A stretch of DNA of 64,000 bases from JBCDCB01 sp039182735 (lineage in GTDB: Bacteria > Planctomycetota > Phycisphaerae > Phycisphaerales > UBA1924), in assembly GCA_039182735.1 (NCBI GenBank), contig JBCDCB010000012.1, positions 1 to 64,000 on the forward strand, written 5' to 3'. Both the position numbers and the translations under genes were made by a program. Shown here one piece after another: positions 9,968 to 16,189 of the stretch. Position 1 is the stretch's first letter. Each line of letters begins with the position of its first letter. Under the pieces are notes generated by a model. The model was not told where the DNA came from. It ran no database searches and worked only from the letters and a program-made list of their open reading frames with translations.

Positions 9968-10007
9968 TCGCACGCACCGAACGACGAGAGAGAGAGAGCG
10001 AACACAC

Positions 10008-10043
10008 GCCCCGCGATCGCACAGGTCGCGGGGCTGCCATTTT
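10008..10043 (+). terminator. Rho-independent terminator after the PEP-CTERM-like gene
   Basis: A perfect 9-base-pair stem (GCCCCGCGA / TCGCGGGGC) encloses a 9-base loop and is followed by TGCCATTTT. It sits 40 bases downstream of the stop at 9967, on the same strand. Confidence 0.75.
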
Positions 10044-10118
10044 CGTACTTAGGGACTTACCCGTTGAATCGCCGCTATTCTGTCCACGCTGACTTGTTCC
10101 GAGCAGTGGAGAAATCAG

Positions 10119-10769
10119 ATGAGCCGTAGAGGCTTACAAAAATACTTCACGCCCTACCCCTACTGGGGGATCTGGTTCGCAGTTATCTTCTTGCCGATTG
10201 CGTATGCGACGAGGGTCTACTTCGCAGGTGTTCCGGACGACGGCGGTACGTATTCGCTCGAGTTCCTGAAGTCCGCGGACGGTGATTGGTCATCCGTCGT
10301 ACCGGTCACTTCTCTCGCACTTGGCCTGCTCGGAGCGCTGCGGCTGGGCATCCGTGCATTAGGCATGCCGTCTCATCGCCAAGTCGATCAACTGCTGTTG
10401 CGAGACTTGGACCGACTTCGCAGCAAATCCGAACAAGAAACCGGAGTAAATGAAGAAGAGCTCGTGGGAGCCCCAATCGAGTTCTTTCTTTGGCAAAACC
10501 GGCGAGAGTTTATTCGCGGCATCCCAAAGACTCAGTACAGGATGTGGGAGAAGCGTCCTCGTGTGACTGGCTTTTGGAACCGAAACCCAAAACCGCTCGA
10601 CCTCCACTATCTCTATACTCGCCAGTCCGTCTGGTTTTATTTACGCATTTTTCCAACAGAAGATTTCTTGTTTCTGTATGCCTGCGAATTTGATTTTCGC
10701 CAAGGCTACGAGATCAACGCACACAAGAAATCTACTATGCCGACATCGTTCGAGTCGGCACCCGGATGA
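10119..10769 (+). CDS. Hypothetical membrane protein, 5' part of a probably frameshifted gene
   Basis: 216 residues, unrecognised. Two membrane segments are visible (about residues 15-36 and 63-82), then a soluble region with 'FFLWQNRREFIRGI' and 'RQSVWFYLRIFPTEDFLFLYACEFDF'. Base composition is clearly more A/T-rich than the flanking genes, which suggests transfer. The last ~17 residues after 'GYEINAH' look out of frame. A -1 shift near 10720-10730 would continue as 'QEIYYADIVRVGTRMIDS' straight into the next reading frame, so this and 10766-11062 are probably one ancestral gene of about 310 codons. A sequencing error would produce the same picture. Confidence 0.6.
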   Translation: MSRRGLQKYFTPYPYWGIWFAVIFLPIAYATRVYFAGVPDDGGTYSLEFLKSADGDWSSVVPVTSLALGLLGALRLGIRALGMPSHRQVDQLLLRDLDRLRSKSEQETGVNEEELVGAPIEFFLWQNRREFIRGIPKTQYRMWEKRPRVTGFWNRNPKPLDLHYLYTRQSVWFYLRIFPTEDFLFLYACEFDFRQGYEINAHKKSTMPTSFESAPG

Positions 10770-11062
10770 TCGACTCGACTCTAAAGACCGGCGGACAATC
10801 GCGCTCAAAGCTCAATGTCGGTCAAATGTTCGAGATGCGCCTAAGCAGCGGTGACACCGAACCAGCACCAGATGGCTGCTTCATCCCAAACATACGATGG
10901 CTGAGCGAGGGCAGACGACTGATTTTGATTCGTGCAGATCCGGCCGACGAGGCAAAGAAGGTCGTGTCGCAGATCCGCAAGAGGGTGCGACGAAAGAAGT
11001 CGAGTGGTCCGATGCCCACAGCATCAGACTGCCCGACAACAGTACCTACCGAAGACGAGTAA
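10766..11062 (+). CDS. 3' part of the frameshifted membrane-protein gene (or small separate ORF)
   Basis: 98 codons from an ATG that overlaps the preceding stop as ATGA. The frame is open back to 10694, and the upstream part ('IYYADIVRVGTR') reads like genuine protein, which argues that the ATG at 10766 is internal and the real start is that of the 10119 gene. It contains 'GQMFEMRLSSGDTE' and ends in a basic stretch, 'IRKRVRRKKSS'. No family was recognised. The stop lies one base from the 3' end of the convergent tRNA-Ser gene. Confidence 0.5.
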   Translation: MIDSTLKTGGQSRSKLNVGQMFEMRLSSGDTEPAPDGCFIPNIRWLSEGRRLILIRADPADEAKKVVSQIRKRVRRKKSSGPMPTASDCPTTVPTEDE

Positions 11063-11063
11063 G

Positions 11064-11150
11064 CGGTGCGGGTGGGATTCGAACCCACGAGGCGATCGCT
11101 CGCCTGCGCGATTTCAAGTCGCGTGCCTTCAACCGCTCGGCCACCGCACC
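11064..11150 (-). tRNA. tRNA-Ser (anticodon UGA)
   Basis: 87 bases fold as a class II tRNA. The acceptor stem is GGTGCGG/CCGCACC with discriminator G, as in tRNA-Ser. The D arm is 'TGGCCGAGCGGTTGAAGGCA', the anticodon stem is CGCGA/TCGCG around the loop CTTGAAA (anticodon TGA), a long variable arm follows, and the T arm is GTGGG-TTCGAAT-CCCAC. No CCA is encoded (the following bases are CTT), so CCA must be added post-transcriptionally; the CCA-adding enzyme is at 33224-34528. Confidence 0.96.
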
Positions 11151-11828
11151 TGCAAAACGGACGAAGCCGCCCGCCCGTCATCGCATGGTAGCGACGCGGA
11201 CGGACGGCCTCGCGATCCCGACCCGGGCTGCCACCCGAATCAGCCGCTCTCTCGCTCGCGCGCCCCGGCGCGAGAAGCACGCACGCACGGGGCAACGCAA
11301 CACACACTCGGACGCGCACACGACGCGCCGTTCCTCAAAGCCCGCCGCGAGTCGGGAGGGTGTGTCCCGCGGCGGGTGGCAGGGTGGAGGGAATCCGCCG
11401 GCGTGCGACGCGCACAGAGGGCGTCGCACCGTGCAAGCGGTGTGCAAACAACGAGCGGCTCATCCCATCAGCGGATGCGCGGGAACAGCGCACGGGAGCC
11501 CGCGATCGGATCACGCCTGCCGCAAGGGGGAGAAACGCGGAAGACGCCGCATGATCGAACCACCACACACCCGCGAGCGCGGGCCGCAACGATTGATCAT
11601 ACAAACCACTCTTCGATTGTCGCTTGTACTTCCCTCCAGGAAGTTGGGCACTCAACTCGGGCCCGACCTCCCAGCCGGGCGCTTCCTTCACCCTCAACAT
11701 GCCCCACAGACCGCAACGTGCAAGCAAACGACCGAAAACTTTTTGGCGCAGCCACAGCGCCCGCTCGTTGGTCGCCGTGCGCGTCCAGGGGATGTTTCAC
11801 GAGTTGAGGAGGGCGAGCTTCGCGCCGA
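11151..11828. other. 678-base stretch with no convincing gene
   Basis: Open frames exist on both strands, but none has a family signature, a good ribosome-binding site or plausible composition; they are the long chance frames expected in GC-rich DNA. The region must hold the tRNA-Ser promoter (near 11160-11200, minus strand) and the 3' end of the gene stopping at 11829. A perfect inverted repeat (GTGCGACGC, 9-base loop, GCGTCGCAC) lies at 11403-11429 without a T-run. I looked for RNase P, tmRNA and SRP RNA core motifs and did not find them. An unrecognised RNA cannot be excluded. Confidence 0.5.
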
Positions 11829-12458
11829 TCACCGCCTGCGGCGCGTACCGAGCAACCCGGCAACACCCATGCACGTCAGCAGACCCGGCGCCGGAACGAC
11901 CGACACTGAAACCGTGTCGATCGCCATGTTCGGGCCCGACCCGCCGACCGTGTGCACGAAGCGCAACTCGGAAAGCTCGGACACCGCCGTGAACCGGAAC
12001 GACGTCTCGGCCCAGACGTTGTTCGTGACATCGACGTCCGCCGTGGCGCTGGCGAGCGGCCCGCCGGGACCACGCGCCGGGCTGGCATCGAAGACCGACG
12101 CTTCGATCTCCTGCGCCGCGACACCCTGGATCGAGATCGTGAAGAACGACACGTCGTACTCCACGCCCGGCGTCGTCGCGAGGACCTGCGACAGCGTGTC
12201 ACCGGTCGCCGCGTTGTGCCCCATGCTGACAAACTGCGTGCCCGAGTGGGCGGCGGTGTTGGACGTGCCGTTCACGCCCTGCTCGAGCAGCATGAACCCG
12301 CCCGACGCCGTCCAGTCTTCCAGATTGCTGATCGCGACCCGGGTCGGCCCGGCGAGCTGAACGTCCTCGAACGAGCCGTTCGTCACCAGCATCGACCCGC
12401 TGGCACCCGACGCCGCCAGCGACAGACCGACCACACCGATCACAGAACACACACGCAT
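11829..12458 (-). CDS. PEP-CTERM-like secreted protein (DUF642/choice-of-anchor type)
   Basis: 209 residues from an ATG preceded by GGGAGT. A signal peptide (MRVCSVIGVVGLSLAASGASG) leads into 'NGSFEDVQLAGPTRVAISNLEDWTASGG', the characteristic opening of DUF642-like carbohydrate-binding modules. The tail is 'PAPGLLTCMGVAGLLGTRRRR', the same exosortase-type sorting signal as in the 9335 gene. It is probably an exported, surface-sorted protein with a jelly-roll domain. It is divergent from the flavoprotein gene at 12635. Confidence 0.83.
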   Translation of the reverse strand: MRVCSVIGVVGLSLAASGASGSMLVTNGSFEDVQLAGPTRVAISNLEDWTASGGFMLLEQGVNGTSNTAAHSGTQFVSMGHNAATGDTLSQVLATTPGVEYDVSFFTISIQGVAAQEIEASVFDASPARGPGGPLASATADVDVTNNVWAETSFRFTAVSELSELRFVHTVGGSGPNMAIDTVSVSVVPAPGLLTCMGVAGLLGTRRRR

Positions 12459-12634
12459 AACGTTACTCCCTGTCTCGCCCCGCCCTGTGCCGGCGGATCT
12501 CCCTGCGCGCCCGCGCCTCCCGTCGGGCGGACCCGTTGAGAATGCCCCGATTCGCCGCGTCGTCAAGGCACGCGCCGTGATCGCTGACCACTTCGCGAAC
12601 ACGCGCTCGCCGATCGACAGGCGGAAGGCCGATA

Positions 12635-13963
12635 ATGGGCTCGGTGTCCTACGCGAACACGACCGACATCGCTGTGATTGGTGCCGGGGCCGCCGGGCTC
12701 ATGGCCGCCATCTTCGCCGCCCGCACGAACCCGGGCGCACGCGTCATCGCGTTCGACGGCGCGCGCACGCTCGGCGCGAAGATCCTCGTCGCCGGCGGCG
12801 GACGCTGTAACGTCACGCACCACGCCGTCGATGAATCCGCCTACGCCGGCTCATCGCGCAACGCCATCAAGAAGGTCCTCCGCAGGTTCGACGTCGAACA
12901 GACCGTCGCCTTCTTCAACGACCTCGGCGTCGAACTCAAACGCGAAGAGACCGGCAAGCTCTTCCCCACCACCGACAAGGCGCGCACCGTCCTCGATGCG
13001 CTGCTCAACGCCGCACGCGACGCCGGTGCGCACATCGAGCACCCCTGGCGCGTCGGATCGATCGAGCACCGCGATGGCATCTTCACCGTCACGCGCGACC
13101 GGACGTGGGAAGCCGACGCGCACAAGCATCGCGCACCCGAGGGCGGCAGCGACACCATCCACGCACGCCGCGTTATCCTCGCCACCGGCGGCAAAGCCCT
13201 GCCCAAGACCGGGTCCGACGGCGCGGGTTACGCTTTCGCGCGCACGCTCGGGCACACCGTCAGCCAGCGCGTCTTCCCCGCGCTCGTTCCCCTCGTCGTG
13301 GACGACGCCGCCGCCTTCCTCCGCGACCTCTCCGGCATCGCCTGCGACGCCACCCTCGAAGCCCGCTCTTCCACCAACAAACGCCTCGCCTCCTTCACCG
13401 GCAGCACTCTCTGCACACACTTCGGGCTCAGCGGGCCCGCGCCCCTCGACATCAGCCGCTACTTCCGCGACGCCCAGCACGCCGACCCCGGCTCATCGCT
13501 CCTTGTCAACTGGCTGCCGGGCGAGACCGTCGAGTCCATCGACCGCGCGCTGCTCGACCTCCGCAAGCGATCGCCCATGCGCTTCCTCTGCGAACGACTC
13601 CCCGAGCGCCTCGCGCGCACGCTCTGCGACCTCGCGCACATCGATGCGCCCAACGTCAGCGTGTCCAAGCTCACGCGTCAGCAACGAACCGCGCTCGCAC
13701 GCGCCTGTTGCGAAATGGTCGTCCCCGTGCGCGGCGACCGCGGGTTCGCCTACGCCGAGGTCACCGCGGGAGGCGTCCCGCTCAGCGAGATCAACCTCAA
13801 GACCATGGAGAGCCGTGCCACGCCCGGGCTGCACCTGATCGGTGAGATCTGCGATGTGGACGGTCGCATCGGCGGCTTCAACTTCCAATGGGCGTGGGCC
13901 AGCGGCTACATCGCGGGCATCAATGCCACGACACCGTCCCGCGCGACATCGTCAACACCCTGA
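12635..13963 (+). CDS. BaiN/RdsA (HI0933-like) family FAD-dependent oxidoreductase
   Basis: 442 residues, near the family's usual 400-420. The dinucleotide-binding site is 'IAVIGAGAAGLMAA' (residues 12-25), followed by the family hallmark 'GAKILVAGGGRCNVTH'. The second FAD contact is 'VILATGGKALPKTGSDGAGY', and the C-terminal signature is 'GGVPLSEINLKTMESR...GLHLIGEICDVDGRIGGFNFQWAWASG'. These are cytoplasmic flavoproteins of mostly undefined substrate. GGAAGG lies shortly before the ATG. The 3' end overlaps the convergent peptidase gene by 12 bases. Confidence 0.92.
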   Translation: MGSVSYANTTDIAVIGAGAAGLMAAIFAARTNPGARVIAFDGARTLGAKILVAGGGRCNVTHHAVDESAYAGSSRNAIKKVLRRFDVEQTVAFFNDLGVELKREETGKLFPTTDKARTVLDALLNAARDAGAHIEHPWRVGSIEHRDGIFTVTRDRTWEADAHKHRAPEGGSDTIHARRVILATGGKALPKTGSDGAGYAFARTLGHTVSQRVFPALVPLVVDDAAAFLRDLSGIACDATLEARSSTNKRLASFTGSTLCTHFGLSGPAPLDISRYFRDAQHADPGSSLLVNWLPGETVESIDRALLDLRKRSPMRFLCERLPERLARTLCDLAHIDAPNVSVSKLTRQQRTALARACCEMVVPVRGDRGFAYAEVTAGGVPLSEINLKTMESRATPGLHLIGEICDVDGRIGGFNFQWAWASGYIAGINATTPSRATSSTP

Positions 13964-15001
13964 GAGCGTCCGCAGCACCTTCAGCGTCGCGGCGACAGAC
14001 TCGAGCGACGCCGTCTCGCTCGTCGTGTGGTACCCCGTCGTGGGCACCTGGATCGTCGTGCCGCGCACGTCCGGGCTCGCCTGCACCAGGCGTCCGAGCT
14101 CCGTGCTCCCGAGCGACTTCGTCGGACCGCCCGAGCGCTGAGACTCCTCGTTCTGCGCCTGGATCATCTTGTCTTTGAACGAGTACGCCGCGCCCGCGCG
14201 CTCGCAAATCGCCCGGACCTGTTCCGTCACCTCTTCGTCGAACGACGCGTTGTTGTCACGCGTGCGCAGCACCACGTGCTGCGCGTCCGCGGCATCGATG
14301 TCCGGATACGGGCTCGTGTCCAGCACGTACAGCCGCCGCCGATCGCTGCCGAACCTGAGGAACCACTCGTTGAGGAATCGCCACGACCGTCCGGACTCTT
14401 CCTGCGCCGTGAACATCGCGGTGCCCTGGAATCCGACTTCAAACAGATGCACGAGCATCGCCGCCATCAGCACGTTGTCGAGCTGCGCGCTGACCCGACC
14501 GTCCTCGACGTGTACGCGATCCTCGAACGCCACCGGCGTGTTCGGGTTCAAATGCCCGAGCCCTTCGATCTGAAACACCAGGTTGTCCCGGTGCGGGCAC
14601 ACGAACGCGCTCGTGATCCGCCCACGTCCGAGGTACACCCCGCTCCTGGGCTCGTACCCCCACACCACGTTGTCCGCGAAGCGATCAACGATCTTCGAGA
14701 TCAGGTGGTTGCTGATCGTGTCGCCCGGCAAGTCGCCGCGCTGTGCCGCGACGAACGCCGCGTACTCGAACTCCCCCTCGCCCACGCTGACCAAGCCGTG
14801 GCGATCGACGTGCGCACTGAAGGTGATCGAATCGGGGCGCCCGCCCGTCGCGACCATGAGCCCTTCGTACCACTTCACCGTCGCTCCGCGCTCCTCGAGC
14901 TCGCGCTTGAGTGCCAGGAAGAACGCGTGTTCCCACGCCACCACGCTCGGCTGGCGCACCAACTCACGCAAGATCGTCAACAGCGGCTGCAGTTCGCTCA
15001 T
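13952..15001 (-). CDS. M42/M20-like metallopeptidase (aminopeptidase-type)
   Basis: 349 residues from the ATG at 15001 ('MSELQPLLTILREL'). Metal-binding positions of the M42/M28 fold are visible: 'TFSAHVDRHG' (H and D), 'RVSAQLDNVLMAA' (bridging Asp), the catalytic 'TAQEESG' (Glu pair), 'LDTSPY' (Asp) and the late His in 'VPTTGYHTTSE'. It probably removes N-terminal residues from peptides in the cytoplasm. The frame extends 54 codons further upstream, but that part is low-quality and overlaps the divergent his promoter and leader region. The substrate is unknown. Confidence 0.85.
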   Translation of the reverse strand: MSELQPLLTILRELVRQPSVVAWEHAFFLALKRELEERGATVKWYEGLMVATGGRPDSITFSAHVDRHGLVSVGEGEFEYAAFVAAQRGDLPGDTISNHLISKIVDRFADNVVWGYEPRSGVYLGRGRITSAFVCPHRDNLVFQIEGLGHLNPNTPVAFEDRVHVEDGRVSAQLDNVLMAAMLVHLFEVGFQGTAMFTAQEESGRSWRFLNEWFLRFGSDRRRLYVLDTSPYPDIDAADAQHVVLRTRDNNASFDEEVTEQVRAICERAGAAYSFKDKMIQAQNEESQRSGGPTKSLGSTELGRLVQASPDVRGTTIQVPTTGYHTTSETASLESVAATLKVLRTLSGC

Positions 15002-15080
15002 GTCGCCCGCGAAGATACCCGCGCCGCCCGCGCACGACGCGCCGGCGGCACCCACCCACTCCCCGATCTGCCCGATCGCC

Positions 15081-15108
15081 TTGACCACGCGGATCCGCTT
15101 GCTACGCT
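15081..15108 (+). promoter_or_regulatory. Putative sigma70-type promoter of the his operon
   Basis: TTGACC (15081-15086), a 16-base spacer and TACGCT (15103-15108) lie in the gap between the divergent peptidase start (15001) and the leader peptide. The -10 box ends only seven bases before the hisL ATG at 15116, so transcription would begin at or next to the start codon (a leaderless mRNA). The consensus match is moderate (five of six at -35, three of six at -10), so this is inference. Confidence 0.45.
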
Positions 15109-15115
15109 CGTTCTG

Positions 15116-15181
15116 ATGAATCCGTCCGCCCGCCATCACGCGAACCACCATCACCACGCCCATTCCCCGAGCCGGCTGTGA
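15116..15181 (+). CDS. hisL: his operon leader peptide (7 His in 21 codons)
   Basis: The ORF encodes 21 residues, of which seven are His; the core reads 'RHHANHHHHAH' (His codons spread over 15134-15163), and it ends in TGA at 15181. It is followed by an alternative-hairpin region and a T-tailed terminator, then hisG at 15311. This is the layout of enterobacterial hisL: ribosomes slowed by scarce charged tRNA-His would favour the antiterminator. No Shine-Dalgarno sequence is visible; the promoter position suggests leaderless translation. His density, position and hairpins are seen directly. Regulation is inferred. Confidence 0.82.
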   Translation: MNPSARHHANHHHHAHSPSRL

Positions 15182-15224
15182 TCGTGGGCTGACCGAGCCC
15201 TGACTGAAACGATCCCGCGCCGGC
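15171..15224 (+). promoter_or_regulatory. his attenuator: predicted antiterminator hairpin
   Basis: Three nested complementary pairs stack into one interrupted hairpin: GCCGGC (15171-15176) with GCCGGC (15219-15224), GATCGT (15180-15185) with ACGATC (15209-15214), and GGGCT (15186-15190) with AGCCC (15196-15200). The outermost pair uses the 5' arm of the terminator at 15218-15248, so the two structures exclude each other. The 5' arm overlaps the last three sense codons and the stop of hisL. A ribosome that reaches the stop would mask it and permit termination; one stalled at the His codons would leave it free. Confidence 0.7.
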
Positions 15225-15248
15225 CGACGAGCCGGCGTTGTTCGTTTT
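15218..15248 (+). terminator. his attenuator terminator hairpin
   Basis: A perfect 7-base-pair GC stem (CGCCGGC / GCCGGCG) with loop CGACGA is followed by the T-rich tail TTGTTCGTTTT. It lies between the leader peptide and hisG, where no other plus-strand gene needs a terminator, so it is best read as the conditional terminator of the operon. Confidence 0.8.
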
Positions 15249-15310
15249 GGGACCGCCCAAACTCAGCGCCGCTCCGACCCGCCGCACGACCACGACCCGG
15301 AGCCCGAGCG

Positions 15311-16189
15311 ATGACACCCCAGCACACCGATCCCAAAGCCATCCGCTTTGCGCTGCCCAAGGGACGCATGTACGACGGCATCTCGCGACTGCTCAGCGAC
15401 GCCGGCGTCCGCATCGTCCAGACCTCGCGCAACTACCGCCCAATCGTCGCCCTGCCGGGCTTCACCGCCAAGATCCTCAAACCCCGCGCCATCATCGAAA
15501 TGCTCGACGCCGGCGATCGCGACCTCGGCTTCGCAGGCGCCGATTGGGTCGCCGACGGCGGCGCGGAACTCGTCGAAGTCCTCGACACCCACCTCGATCC
15601 CGTTCGCCTCGTCGTCGCCGCGCCCACGTCCATCCTCGAAGACGGCAAACTGCCCGACCGCAAACTTGTCGTCGCCTCGGAGTACGTCAACCTCGCCTCC
15701 CGTTGGATCAACGATCGCGGGCTCGACGCGCGCCTCCTCCCCTCCTACGGCGCGACCGAAGTGCTCCCCCCCGAGGACGCCGACTGCATCATCGACAACA
15801 CCGCCACCGGCTCCACCCTCGCCGCCAACGCGCTCGACATCGTGGACGAGGTTATGACGTCCTCCACGCGCCTCTACGCCTCTCGCACCGCGATGGACGA
15901 CCCCGCCAAACGCGACCGCATCGACGAGTTCGCAATGCTCATCCAGTCCGTCCTCGAAGCAAGGCAACGCGTCATGCTCGAAGTCAACGTCCCCAAAGAC
16001 AAGATGGACGCCGTCGTCGAAGCCCTCCCCTGCATGCGCGAGCCGACCGTCGCCACGCTCCACTCCGGCGGCGGGTTCGCCGTCAAGGCCGCCGTCCCGC
16101 GCACCGAACTCCCTCGCGTCATCCCGCGCCTCCGCACCCTGGGCGGCACCGACATCATCGTCACCACCCCCGAGCAGATCGTCCCGTGA
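15311..16189 (+). CDS. hisG: ATP phosphoribosyltransferase, long form (HisG-L)
   Basis: First step of histidine synthesis: ATP + PRPP to phosphoribosyl-ATP. 292 residues, the long-form length. Signatures are 'RFALPKGRMYDG', 'DLGFAGADWVAD', 'LVVASEYVNLASRWI' and the PRPP-binding 'CIIDNTATGSTL'. The C-terminal ~75 residues ('VMLEVNVPKDKMDAVVEALP...') form the ACT-like regulatory domain that binds histidine, so HisZ is not required and feedback inhibition is expected. It is the first structural gene after the attenuator. Its stop overlaps the GTG of the next gene by four bases. Confidence 0.96.
   Translation: MTPQHTDPKAIRFALPKGRMYDGISRLLSDAGVRIVQTSRNYRPIVALPGFTAKILKPRAIIEMLDAGDRDLGFAGADWVADGGAELVEVLDTHLDPVRLVVAAPTSILEDGKLPDRKLVVASEYVNLASRWINDRGLDARLLPSYGATEVLPPEDADCIIDNTATGSTLAANALDIVDEVMTSSTRLYASRTAMDDPAKRDRIDEFAMLIQSVLEARQRVMLEVNVPKDKMDAVVEALPCMREPTVATLHSGGGFAVKAAVPRTELPRVIPRLRTLGGTDIIVTTPEQIVP

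Noticed and set aside
9968..11150. Possible integrated element with a tRNA attachment site
   Set aside because: The low-GC genes abut the tRNA-Ser 3' end, but no repeat of the tRNA end was found near 9968-10118, and there is no integrase.
14027..15181. A 384-codon plus-strand frame ending in the His-rich sequence
   Set aside because: Most of it is antisense to the M42-like peptidase; only the last 22 codons (hisL, from the ATG at 15116) lie in free sequence and make sense.
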